From the NCBI RefSeq assembly GCF_000723185.1, contig NZ_CBTY010000011.1, positions 101,403 to 165,402 of the forward strand: a DNA stretch of 64,000 nucleotides. Reading direction: 5' to 3'. The translations under genes were made by a program, and so were the position numbers. Below are positions 8,037 through 15,187 of the stretch, piece after piece. The DNA comes from Candidatus Nitrosotenuis uzonensis. Its GTDB lineage: Archaea; Thermoproteota; Nitrososphaeria; Nitrososphaerales; Nitrosopumilaceae. The stretch's first letter is position 1. Each line of letters starts with the position of its first letter. The notes beneath the pieces were generated by a model. That model did no database searches and was not told where the DNA came from. It was given only the letters and a program-made list of their open reading frames with translations.

Positions 8037-9244
8037 AGTCCTTCCTCCTTTTTCTTTAGCTTGACCAAGTTTTGAAAGTCCTTCTTTTCAATCTCAATAA
8101 TACCTTGTCTTTCCAGACGCTTGACTGCCCTCCACATGGTGGTTCTAGGCATGAGGAATTTCTTGCGCAAATCACGTTCGTATGCTTGGCCCCCGTTTTG
8201 TGTGATAAACTCGACTAGCTGCTTGTCATCCTCCCTCATCTCTTGTCCTGTGGCCATATCGTCCACGTCCTGCTCTGCCTCCTCGACATTTCTCTCAACA
8301 TGATTTGTCTTTTTTAGGACGCTCTTTGTCCTCTTGGCAATTAGTGTAATTGTTGTGATGGCGCCGCCTATTGCAGCTATCGATGTCGCAATTCCAACTA
8401 TGTTGTTGCTAAAGTAGGTCAGAGGGTTGTTTGTAGTCGAATTGCCTTTGGAGCTTCCTTCGGCAGCTTCTGCAAGGACTTTTGCTTCGTTTGCAAGCTT
8501 TTCTGCCTGATCATATTTTCTTTCCTCAAATGCCTTCTTTGCGGCATCAAGCTTTGTTTTGATTTCAAAGGTAGCGATGCCCTGGCTTTCGAGTCTGCCT
8601 ACCATCTCCTCGACTCCTGATATCAGGTTCCCGATTATGGTTCCCCTTCCAGTAACTCCGAAAAAGTAGTCCACCTCGTTGGGCCCGTTTGCAAGTGAGA
8701 GCCTTGGTTGGTCACCCACAGTAAGCACCGAGTTTGGAATGCTGGTCATGCCGACAACCACCGTGTTTTGCGGTAATGTCAGGGTGTAGTCAATTGGCGA
8801 ATCTACTTTGAACGTCCAGATTCTGCCGTTTTTTGTAACCAAGTCATAACTGTCATAACCGACGAAAATGCTAGTAGCACCAAAAGTGTCAATTTTTGCA
8901 GTATCGCCAATAATCTCATACGATAGCAATAATCCGTCCTGGTCCTGCGCCACAAAGTTCTCTATTGTAATGCCAAAAAGTTCCACCACTATTTCTGCAT
9001 CCTGTGGGCTGGACAGGACCTCCTGCGAGACGTGTGTAGTGCCATCAGGATAAACTGTAAAGTCCACCGTACGTAACGTAGATCCAAAAGAGTTGGCAGG
9101 CAGTACTACTGTAAGCAGTAGGCCGAACAGTATCAGGGGCGCCTTTAGCATTCTATTGAGGATATCTGCAATCCTTACAAAAAGCATTCCCTCCAGGTTC
9201 GGAATCTCCTGTGGGTTACAGAGTACTGCCTCGTGGTTTTCCAT
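8033..9244 (-). CDS. membrane-spanning winged-helix protein with an extracellular domain
   Basis: A 403-residue protein that looks like a one-component transmembrane regulator. From N- to C-terminus: a hydrophobic signal/anchor (about 33-53), a beta-rich extracellular domain (to about 215), a helical segment related to the repeats of the neighbouring coiled-coil protein (KLDAAKKAFEERKYDQAEKLANEA), a second membrane helix (about 283-305, NNIVGIATSIAAIGGAITTITLIA), and a cytoplasmic winged helix (about 335-403, with LRKKFLMPRTTMWRAVKRLERQGII). The start could also be the ATG at 9187 or 9148. It is two bases from the upstream regulator gene. Sensing role is inferred from the domain order. Confidence 0.72.
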   Translation of the reverse strand: MENHEAVLCNPQEIPNLEGMLFVRIADILNRMLKAPLILFGLLLTVVLPANSFGSTLRTVDFTVYPDGTTHVSQEVLSSPQDAEIVVELFGITIENFVAQDQDGLLLSYEIIGDTAKIDTFGATSIFVGYDSYDLVTKNGRIWTFKVDSPIDYTLTLPQNTVVVGMTSIPNSVLTVGDQPRLSLANGPNEVDYFFGVTGRGTIIGNLISGVEEMVGRLESQGIATFEIKTKLDAAKKAFEERKYDQAEKLANEAKVLAEAAEGSSKGNSTTNNPLTYFSNNIVGIATSIAAIGGAITTITLIAKRTKSVLKKTNHVERNVEEAEQDVDDMATGQEMREDDKQLVEFITQNGGQAYERDLRKKFLMPRTTMWRAVKRLERQGIIEIEKKDFQNLVKLKKKEEGL

Positions 9245-9246
9245 GG

Positions 9247-9570
9247 TTAATACCTTAAATTGAGCGCGTCTAGGAGCGATTGGAACTTACGGAACTCCTG
9301 GACAAACTCTATACCCTTTTCGGTTATGGTGTAGAGTCTGTTTTTGTCGGTTCGTACCGTCTGTACCAAGCCGGCAGTTGAGAGTTTTTCACACTTTTCT
9401 ATTACAGCATAGTGTGAAAGGTTGGCTCTCCTTGAGATGGCAGAGACTATAGCACCTTGTCTGCCTCCCTCCATAGTCACGTTAAGGATATCTCCCATTA
9501 TGCCCATTTCGGACCTGTATTGTTGTTTTGACATGGTATAGTAATAGTTGCCAGTATTCATTAGGGACAT
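9247..9570 (-). CDS. winged-helix transcriptional regulator
   Basis: A 107-residue DNA-binding protein of the short archaeal winged-helix type (PF14947-like). The fold is visible as ILNVTMEGGRQGAIVSAISRRANLSHYAVIEKCEKLSTAGLVQTVRTDKNRLYTITEKG, with the recognition helix around SHYAVIEKCEKL and the wing TDKNRLYTI, followed by a C-terminal helix likely used for dimerisation. The ATG at 9534 (MSKQQYRSEM) is an equally good start. It heads a three-gene unit with the membrane winged-helix and coiled-coil proteins. Repeated GCGGAAC and GTTTCAG elements lie just upstream and could be its operator. Confidence 0.75.
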   Translation of the reverse strand: MSLMNTGNYYYTMSKQQYRSEMGIMGDILNVTMEGGRQGAIVSAISRRANLSHYAVIEKCEKLSTAGLVQTVRTDKNRLYTITEKGIEFVQEFRKFQSLLDALNLRY

Positions 9571-9581
9571 TTTGAAACCCC

Positions 9582-9625
9582 AAAGCGGAACAGATAGCGG
9601 AACGGGCGTTTCAGGTTTCTGAAAC
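9582..9625. promoter_or_regulatory. GCGGAAC repeats and CGTTTCAG inverted repeat in a divergent intergenic region
   Basis: Positions 9582-9603 contain AGCGGAAC twice (AGCGGAACAGATAGCGGAAC), and 9607-9626 form the inverted repeat CGTTTCAG-GTTT-CTGAAACG. A 21-of-22 copy of the first element occurs at 9825-9846 inside the next gene, and CGTTTCAG with AGCGGAACGG recurs after that gene (10232-10262). The position between divergent genes suggests regulator binding; this is inference. Confidence 0.45.
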
Positions 9626-9758
9626 GGTGGAAAATCGCATTTTTCTGCGGCGGGGGAGCAAAAATAAAGTGAAGATTTGGTTTGGCAAAGGCCTAAGCTT
9701 TTCTACTGCTTCATCTTTATTAGGCATAATCCGGTATAATTTACAAACCCGTGATACA

Positions 9759-10223
9759 ATGTTTGAAAAACTTAAGAGGAGTGAATCCATCGAACAGGAT
9801 ACTGGAATGATGGAGCAGGAAAATAAAGCGGAACAGATAGCAGAACAGCCCAAGACGGCATCTGATATAGGCATAGGCGAGCTGATTAACAAGCGTGCCA
9901 AGCTAGAGGAGGCAATCGACTATGTCGGCCTTATGATAAAGAATCTCAAGGACAAGAGGACTAGGCTGGAAAAGGAGATAGAGGAAGAGTCAGTCGACAT
10001 AAAGAACCTCAAAGAAAAACTTGTCAAAGTCAGCGAGTATATCGAAGAGGAGAACCGTGGTATAAGAGATCTTTCCAACAAGAGGGCTCAGGTAGAACAC
10101 GAAGCCGATGAGGTAGGGACCCTGATTAACAATCTTAGGAACAAGCTTGCCAACATAGACAGCATAGTCGAATCCGAGGAAAACAAGGTAAAAAGCATCA
10201 AGGAATCAAGGCCAAAGGCATAG
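9759..10223 (+). CDS. coiled-coil protein
   Basis: A 154-residue, highly charged protein predicted to be almost entirely coiled coil, built of repeated units such as LINKRAKLEEAIDYVG, LMIKNLKDKRTRLEKEI, DLSNKRAQVEHEADEVG and LINNLRNKLANI. There is no signal peptide or membrane helix, so it is probably cytoplasmic. The ATG at 9759 (MFEKLKRSES) is chosen: the sequence before it is rich in Arg, Gly and Phe and looks non-coding, and a possible TATA box (TATAATTTA) lies at about 9734-9742. It lies between a winged-helix regulator and the CdvB-like gene. Function unknown. Confidence 0.7.
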   Translation: MFEKLKRSESIEQDTGMMEQENKAEQIAEQPKTASDIGIGELINKRAKLEEAIDYVGLMIKNLKDKRTRLEKEIEEESVDIKNLKEKLVKVSEYIEEENRGIRDLSNKRAQVEHEADEVGTLINNLRNKLANIDSIVESEENKVKSIKESRPKA

Positions 10224-10324
10224 AGTTTCACCGTTTCAGTACAGTATTCCTAGCGGAACGGCAGCTGTTTTTACAAAAATCTTTGATTTTAGGCAGTTAG
10301 AAAATGAAAAGAGGGGAAAGATAC

Positions 10325-10966
10325 TTAGAGGTATCTTGTGGATTGGGCAGACTGGGTACTTGCTGGCATTGACGGGAATTTGTCCCCGATTTGCTGCTCT
10401 GCAAGGGCTGCTGCTTCCTCCAGAATCCTTTCGGACTCTTCGTTTGTTGTTTGATCCATGCCGAACGCTGAATCGCCTGAGAACGATTCCATCATTAGAC
10501 CGTTTAGCATCTCCGTCATTGCGCCCAGTTCTCTGTCCGCTTCTGGCATGAATTTGCCAAGTGAGGATCTGAGACTCTTCATCAGGCCGATGGTTGGTGC
10601 TATTGTGACTACCGTGTCACCTAGATCATGGAATGTGGTTAGTCTAAGTTCTATTTGCTCTAACGCCATTCTGCAGTTTCCTAGCATTTTTGAGACTTTG
10701 CGTACTTCGGCAAGCTCGTTTGCCAGTACCTTGCTTGTGTGAATGTCGTGTTTTTGGGTGGCAGCTACTATTCTTTGGAATATCTTCTCGTCCCTTTGAT
10801 GTAGTTTTGTAAGCATGCCATCAAGCTTGGCGATTTGGCCGTGGAGGTTCTTTACAGCCATCTCTATTCGTGGCTTTAGGGCTCCTTTTGGCTTGATCAC
10901 GTCATTGAACTTTTCCGATATGCTCGGTGTTGGTGGTCTGGACCATGACTTTTGGAAGTTTGTCAT
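10325..10966 (-). CDS. cdvB: CdvB-type ESCRT-III protein
   Basis: A 213-residue Snf7/ESCRT-III family protein. In Cdv-dividing archaea CdvB polymers form the division ring at the membrane and are remodelled by the ATPase CdvC. The basic N-terminus (SWSRPPTPSISEKFNDVIKPKGALKPRIEMA) is the membrane-interacting alpha-1/alpha-2 region, followed by the long helices LHGQIAKLDGMLTKLHQRDEKIFQRI and LANELAEVRKVSKMLGNCRMALEQIELRL, and an acidic C-terminal regulatory part. Nitrososphaerota carry several CdvB paralogues, and this may be any one of them. cdvA and cdvC are not in this window. An AT-rich TATA-like stretch lies just upstream at 10978-10990. Confidence 0.85.
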   Translation of the reverse strand: MTNFQKSWSRPPTPSISEKFNDVIKPKGALKPRIEMAVKNLHGQIAKLDGMLTKLHQRDEKIFQRIVAATQKHDIHTSKVLANELAEVRKVSKMLGNCRMALEQIELRLTTFHDLGDTVVTIAPTIGLMKSLRSSLGKFMPEADRELGAMTEMLNGLMMESFSGDSAFGMDQTTNEESERILEEAAALAEQQIGDKFPSMPASTQSAQSTRYL

Positions 10967-11125
10967 GCTTGAGATTATGTAATTTATTCAAATTGGGAGG
11001 TGTGAAGGAGTTTTCACCAAAAGATCGAAGGGCCATATGTGTAACGCCCGTTTTTAGGCATGAAAACATATCTGTATGGTATACACTAGGCATAAAATAA
11101 AAGAAAAAACAAAAACGCTTTTAGC

Positions 11126-11236
11126 TTATTGGGCTAGGATGCTTTGTGGATGGAATTTTTTGATGTGAACCGATACCCCGTGTGAGGACGAAGCAGGTTC
11201 ACCGCAACATGGACATTTTTCCATTTTATTGACCAT
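11126..11236 (-). CDS. 36-residue C2H2-like zinc microprotein
   Basis: A very short open frame with strong content: MVNKMEKCPCCGEPASSS then HGVSVHIKKFHPQSILAQ. The spacing Cys-x2-Cys followed by His-x4-His is that of a single C2H2 finger, so it probably binds one zinc ion and perhaps nucleic acid or protein. A TATA-like CTTAAATAG lies at about 11251-11259, and GAGGT sits directly before the ATG; the internal ATG (residue 5) would give SD spacing of about 12. No family name recognised. It lies in an otherwise empty stretch upstream of the CdvB gene. Confidence 0.65.
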   Translation of the reverse strand: MVNKMEKCPCCGEPASSSHGVSVHIKKFHPQSILAQ

Positions 11237-11359
11237 ACCTCAAATAAATACTATTTAAGCATTACGTTTTTCGGATCCGAAAAACGGTAGAAGGTAAGAT
11301 CGGATGTAGACAGGATTTTTGTATGAAGGTACGAAATTTACAATTGCATGATCACAGAT

Positions 11360-11503
11360 TTACAGAAGTGATTTTCTGAGAGTTTCGTTGATGAGGCTGG
11401 AAAAACTCACCGACTTGTTTGTCTTTCTTATCAGTTCTGCCTGCATCTTGCGCAAAGCTTGTTCTATGTTTTCGTCTAGTAGGATGGTGTGACGTTTACT
11501 CAT
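11360..11503 (-). CDS. 47-residue ribbon-helix-helix-like protein
   Basis: A small basic protein, MSKRHTILLDENIEQALRKM followed by a helix-rich segment ending SFSSLINETLRKSLL. The pattern, a short beta strand (KRHTILLDE) and two helices separated by a polar turn (TNKSVSFSS), is that of a ribbon-helix-helix (CopG/Arc-like) DNA-binding dimer. A good TATA box (GATTAAATATAACA, 11521-11534) lies 18-31 bases before the ATG, so the message is likely leaderless. Its target is unknown; it faces away from the TFB gene with which it shares the upstream region. Confidence 0.65.
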   Translation of the reverse strand: MSKRHTILLDENIEQALRKMQAELIRKTNKSVSFSSLINETLRKSLL

Positions 11504-11665
11504 CAAATGAAAACCGGATTTGTTATATTTAATCTACAGTTTGATTATCATATAATTATCATATTTTCAACAAATTCATGATTTTTAGTTTTTAAAGGCC
11601 TGGATCTGTGCCTTTTAAATACTATGGACCGAATTTCGGCAAAAATCGGTCTCAAATACGTCCTG

Positions 11666-11686
11666 ATAGTTAAATCTTTTTATTGA
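11666..11686 (+). promoter_or_regulatory. promoter of the TFB gene
   Basis: AGTTAAATCTTTTTATTG gives a TATA-like box with its centre about 30-38 bases before the TFB ATG (11712). Transcription would begin near 11698-11704, where a minimal reading frame ATG-AAC-TTA-TGA (11704-11715) overlaps the TFB start codon. Confidence 0.5.
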
Positions 11687-11711
11687 GAATCGATAGAAAC
11701 ACTATGAACTT

Positions 11712-12623
11712 ATGACACAAACTTCACGAAATAGCGATCGTTGTCCACGTTGCGCTAAAGGTTCCATGGTAACTGATGGAAGTACCGGCGAGATGTTTTG
11801 CAACACTTGCGGGTTTGTTGCCACGGAACGAGTCGAAGAAGAGGGACCAGAATGGCGTTCGTTTTCAAAGGAAGAAGGAGAAAACAGAACAAGAACTGGG
11901 ACTCCGACCTCGTTGGCAATGCATGACATGGGTCTTGCGACCATCATTGGTCAGGCAGACAAGGACGCATCAGGCAAACCGCTAACCTCATCTATGAAGA
12001 GCACCATCGAGAGGCTCAGGACATGGGACTCACGAAGCCAGGTTCACGAGCCAGTAGACAGAAACTTTAGGCAGGCTTTCTCAGAGCTTGACAGACTAAA
12101 GGACAAGCTGGCACTATCTGATGCAGTGATTGAAAAAACTGCGTACATCTACAGAAAGGCGTTGGATAAGGGTCTTGTAAGAGGACGTTCAATTCCAGGC
12201 CTTGTTGCAGCAGCACTATATGCTGCGTGCAGAAACACGGAAACGCCAAGAACCTTGACGGATGTCGCAAACGGAATCAACATCAAGCGAAAGGATGTGG
12301 CAAGGTGTTACAGACTGCTTCTACGGGAGCTTGATCTGAAGATGCCCGTTGTGGATCCAATCAAGGGTGTGGCAAGAATTGCAAGCATTGCAGATCTTAG
12401 CGAAAAGACAAAGAGAAAGGCGCTAGAATTCCTCAAGGAAGCAAGTAGAATCGAGGTCTCGGCAGGAAAGGACCCGATGGGACTTGCAGCAGCTGCTTTG
12501 TATTTGGCATGCGTGATGCTTGGTGAGAACAAGACGCAAAAGGACATTGCTCAGGCAGCTGGTGTAACCGAGGTAACTATCAGAAATAGATACAAGGGCC
12601 TCAAGGAAGCACTAAAGCTCTAA
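11712..12623 (+). CDS. tfb: transcription initiation factor IIB (TFB)
   Basis: Archaeal TFIIB homologue that bridges TBP-bound promoter DNA and RNA polymerase. The 303-residue protein has an N-terminal zinc ribbon (CPRCAKG, CNTCG, about residues 11-36), the B-reader/linker region with EGPEWRSFSKEE, and two cyclin-like repeats (about 110-195 and 205-295). The second repeat ends with the BRE-reading helix-turn-helix TQKDIAQAAGVTEVTIRNRYKGL. Length and domain order are complete. Nitrososphaerota usually have several TFB genes; which promoters this one serves cannot be told. A T-run (12630-12635) follows the stop. Confidence 0.96.
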   Translation: MTQTSRNSDRCPRCAKGSMVTDGSTGEMFCNTCGFVATERVEEEGPEWRSFSKEEGENRTRTGTPTSLAMHDMGLATIIGQADKDASGKPLTSSMKSTIERLRTWDSRSQVHEPVDRNFRQAFSELDRLKDKLALSDAVIEKTAYIYRKALDKGLVRGRSIPGLVAAALYAACRNTETPRTLTDVANGINIKRKDVARCYRLLLRELDLKMPVVDPIKGVARIASIADLSEKTKRKALEFLKEASRIEVSAGKDPMGLAAAALYLACVMLGENKTQKDIAQAAGVTEVTIRNRYKGLKEALKL

Positions 12624-12629
12624 AACCTC

Positions 12630-12635
12630 TTTTTT
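12630..12635 (+). terminator. T-run after tfb
   Basis: Six consecutive T, in CCTCTTTTTTATTGG, begin seven bases after the TFB stop codon. Oligo-T tracts are the usual archaeal termination signal. No hairpin is seen. Confidence 0.45.
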
Positions 12636-12673
12636 ATTGGAAATTTTAAAAACAATCAGACTTGATTTCCCAC

Positions 12674-13099
12674 ATGAGAAAATTAGTCATAGCTGCGGTG
12701 GCAGTCATCATAGTAATCGTTTTGGGTCTTATTCTTACCCCGTCTGAAAAAACTGCAAGAACTCAGATTTACCATGTAAGACTTGCAGATCCGGACATGT
12801 ACAAGGACGGGATATATTCAGAAACATTCCAGATCAAAAAGGGCATATATGAATTCAGATTTGTCCCAAATGGCGATAGCCCTCAGACACTATCGATTGC
12901 GCTAAAGGGGCCCACGTTTTCTTTTGCCGAAGATTTCAAGCTTGAAGGAACACCACACGATACTGGAATATCAAGATACTATACCTGGGAGTATATTGGA
13001 GAAAGTACGATTCAAGTTCCAGATGATCAACAACTTGAGATTCTCATTAATCCGCATGGAAACTTGTTAGGGCCGGTTTCCGTATACTTGATAGAATAA
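12674..13099 (+). CDS. membrane-anchored small beta-domain protein
   Basis: A 141-residue protein of unknown function. The ATG at 12674 begins a single hydrophobic helix (MRKLVIAAVAVIIVIVLGLIL) without an obvious cleavage site, so it is probably an N-terminal anchor. The remainder is rich in aromatic and beta-forming residues (FQIKKGIYEFRFVPNGDSPQ, YYTWEYIGESTIQVP) and ends GNLLGPVSVYLIE, resembling a small beta-sandwich. No Cys pairs or metal motifs. A TTG four codons upstream is an alternative start. Likely outside the cytoplasmic membrane; binding partner unknown. Confidence 0.65.
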   Translation: MRKLVIAAVAVIIVIVLGLILTPSEKTARTQIYHVRLADPDMYKDGIYSETFQIKKGIYEFRFVPNGDSPQTLSIALKGPTFSFAEDFKLEGTPHDTGISRYYTWEYIGESTIQVPDDQQLEILINPHGNLLGPVSVYLIE

Positions 13100-13100
13100 A

Positions 13101-13205
13101 CGGCGGCGTGGCCCCAAGCGCAGAACATGAGAGAATACCTCTCGCTCCCTTTACGCCGATGCGTGTTATGGGACACAAACTAGTTCTACTGGGCCACGCG
13201 TCCTT
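13101..13205 (+). ncRNA. candidate structured RNA of about 100 nt
   Basis: A GC-rich island in AT-rich intergenic DNA that can fold into a closed multibranch shape. Closing stem: GCGTGGCCC (13106-13114) with GGGCCACGC (13191-13199), 9 of 9 paired. Inside: hairpin GAGAG-AATAC-CTCTC (13129-13143), possibly extended by AGC/GCT; hairpin TCCC/GGGA plus ACGC-CGAT-GCGT (13146-13173); and a weak CTAGT/ACTGG hairpin. It has no T-loop sequence, so it is not a tRNA, and it lacks 5S rRNA or RNase P signature segments. Strand is a guess; the inverted stems allow either. Confidence 0.4.
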
Positions 13206-13365
13206 TAGTCGATAGGATTTATGTCCTTTCGCATCAATTCTTATAGGAATTTATGATATTTAAGAATTAGTGTGATTTTTTACAAAAAAGAACCGCATAT
13301 CGTTAAAAAATTTTTGCCTGTTCTTCCAACAAAGCAATTTATGATTTGCCAAAAAGAATACGGTG

Positions 13366-14106
13366 ATGAAGCTTGGCGGAAAGGTTGCATTGGTCACAGG
13401 GGCAAGCCGTGGAATTGGAAAGGCTATTGCAGAGATGTTTGTACGTGAGGGTGCCAGTGTAGTAATAACATCAAAAGATCCGAAAAGGCTCAAAAGTACT
13501 GCAAAAGAGATTAGCGCATTTGCTGTTATTGCAGACATAAGAAAGGATATCCAGGTGAGGAATGCAGTAAAAACGGCCATAGATAAATTCGGCAGGCTCG
13601 ACATACTTGTAAACAATGCCGGTATTTTTCCCAAAATCAAAAAGCTCCATCTGATATCCGAGAAGGAATGGAATGATGTGATCGATGTGAACCTCACAGG
13701 ACAGTTCCGGTTCACAAAGTACGCCATTCCGCACCTACAAAAACACGGAGGCGTCATAATCAACATATCATCTGATGCAGGACTCAAGGCGTACGAGAAT
13801 TTTAATGCCGACGCGTATACTGCGTCAAAGGGTGCACTTGTTTTACTCACAAAATCATGGGCTCTCCAGTATGCAAAAGACAAGATCCGGGTCAACTGCA
13901 TATGTCCGGGAGTTGTCGAAACAGATATGACGCAAGGATTTCTTTCCAGCTTGGCAGACAGGGAGATTCTCAACGCTGAATATCCAATTGGAAGAATAGG
14001 TACGGTAGAAGATGTTGCCAAGTCTGCGCTGTTCTTTGCATCCGATGACTCTTCATGGGTTACTGGTGCAGTGCTTCCACTAGATGGCGGCGAGTCCGCA
14101 AAATAG
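13366..14106 (+). CDS. short-chain dehydrogenase/reductase, FabG-like
   Basis: A 246-residue NAD(P)-dependent oxidoreductase close in shape to 3-oxoacyl-ACP reductase and glucose dehydrogenase SDRs. Motifs: TGASRGIGKAIAEMF (residues 11-25), NNAGIFPK (about 85), catalytic YTASKGALV (Tyr-x-x-x-Lys, about 147-155), PGVVETDMTQG and the C-terminal VTGAVLPLDGGES. The Arg/Lys residues after the first strand (ITSKDPKRLK) suggest NADP preference. The ATG at 13366 is used; a GTG directly before it is possible. Physiological substrate unknown; archaea of this group lack a standard fatty acid synthase. Confidence 0.9.
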   Translation: MKLGGKVALVTGASRGIGKAIAEMFVREGASVVITSKDPKRLKSTAKEISAFAVIADIRKDIQVRNAVKTAIDKFGRLDILVNNAGIFPKIKKLHLISEKEWNDVIDVNLTGQFRFTKYAIPHLQKHGGVIINISSDAGLKAYENFNADAYTASKGALVLLTKSWALQYAKDKIRVNCICPGVVETDMTQGFLSSLADREILNAEYPIGRIGTVEDVAKSALFFASDDSSWVTGAVLPLDGGESAK

Positions 14107-14151
14107 AGTACAATCTAATCAATTTAATATTACAATATTTGAGATAACACA

Positions 14152-14361
14152 TTGGAAACAAAGAGGAAAAAGCGGGCAAAGACGATAATTTTATTGGCAA
14201 TAATCTGGTTTGTGGTGTCGCTCCCGTTACCGTGGCTTTTTACAACGCCTGACGAAGTAAGGCCGCAGACGTTCATACTATTGCAGATAATCGGTCTGAT
14301 CTCGATCCCGTTTATCGTGCTTGCCATAGTTTGGACGATAAAGCCAGAGCTTGCAACATAA
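14152..14361 (+). CDS. small two-helix membrane protein
   Basis: A 69-residue protein starting from TTG at 14152: a basic N-terminus (METKRKKRAK) then two hydrophobic helices (about 11-30 and 42-63) with a short loop containing TTPDEVRPQ. The positive-inside rule puts both ends in the cytoplasm. It stops one base before the CysQ-like gene start, so the pair is likely cotranscribed. No family recognised. Confidence 0.6.
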   Translation: METKRKKRAKTIILLAIIWFVVSLPLPWLFTTPDEVRPQTFILLQIIGLISIPFIVLAIVWTIKPELAT

Positions 14362-14362
14362 C

Positions 14363-15187
14363 ATGGCTGTAGACCTACCTTTTCCAGACCCTCTTGATGA
14401 GGCAAGACTTGCAGTAGAGGCGGCATTTAGGGCAAGCAAGGCAGTGATGGAGATTTACAGTAAGGACTTTGCCGCGCAGACAAAAAAGGACAACTCGCCT
14501 ATCACCATGGCGGATTTGGAAAGTAACAGGATAATCAAAGAAGTGCTTGCGTCATCTGGGCTGCCCATTTTGTCAGAAGAAGATGATGATGACATCTCAA
14601 GACTAGACCACGACAGGATATGGATTGTAGACCCGCTAGATGGCACAAGCGACTTTGTCAACAAGACAGGCGAGTTCACCATAATGATTGCGTTAGTTGA
14701 GAACAAAAAGCCCGTGCTGGGTCTGATCAGCCACCCTACGACAAACTCGCTGTTCCTGGCGCAAAGCGGCAAGGGCGCACATATGCTAATGGATCACACA
14801 TGGAAGAAGCTTTCAGTGAGCAGGACAAGTGAGCTTGCAAAATGCAGAGCAGTCGGAAGCAGATTCCATCTGTCAGAGCAGGAAAAAGAGTTTTTTTCAA
14901 AGCTTGGAGTTCTCAGCTTTGAGAGCAAGGGAAGCTCGCTAAAGGTTGCAGAGATATGCATGGGTAAGGCAGATCTGTACCTGACAGCGTCAAACAAGAT
15001 AAAGCATTGGGATACATGCGCCTCATACTGCCTTATCACAGAGTCGGGAGGAATGATGACGGATATGAACGGCGGCGAGATATTTTACAATGTGGAAAAG
15101 CTAAACCACCAGAACGGCCTTTTGGTGTCTAACGGTCTTGTGCACAAGCAGATAGTAGACAGATATAGATCAGAGTACGTTCTTTGA
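14363..15187 (+). CDS. inositol monophosphatase-family phosphatase, CysQ-like
   Basis: A 274-residue Mg-dependent, Li-sensitive type phosphatase. Motifs include DNSPITMADLESNRII, SEEDDDD (metal Glu), WIVDPLDGTSDFVN (the family signature, about 95-108) and the C-terminal HWDTCASYCLITESGGMMTD. The KDNSP-x-T-xAD and DP-LDGT context fits 3'(2'),5'-bisphosphate nucleotidase (CysQ), which removes the pAp by-product of sulfate assimilation; inositol or fructose-bisphosphate phosphatase activity is the alternative. The convergent neighbour is APS kinase, which makes the PAPS from which pAp derives, supporting the CysQ reading. The 3' ends overlap by 18 bases. Confidence 0.82.
   Translation: MAVDLPFPDPLDEARLAVEAAFRASKAVMEIYSKDFAAQTKKDNSPITMADLESNRIIKEVLASSGLPILSEEDDDDISRLDHDRIWIVDPLDGTSDFVNKTGEFTIMIALVENKKPVLGLISHPTTNSLFLAQSGKGAHMLMDHTWKKLSVSRTSELAKCRAVGSRFHLSEQEKEFFSKLGVLSFESKGSSLKVAEICMGKADLYLTASNKIKHWDTCASYCLITESGGMMTDMNGGEIFYNVEKLNHQNGLLVSNGLVHKQIVDRYRSEYVL

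Noticed and set aside
10902-11093. Frame of about 60 codons overlapping the CdvB start on the minus strand
   Set aside because: It overlaps the conserved N-terminus of CdvB in another frame and has no plausible protein content.
13101-13205. tRNA or 5S rRNA reading of the structured element
   Set aside because: The closing stem is of tRNA-like length, but there is no T-loop TTCRANY sequence, no anticodon arm with a seven-base loop and no 5S signature on either strand.
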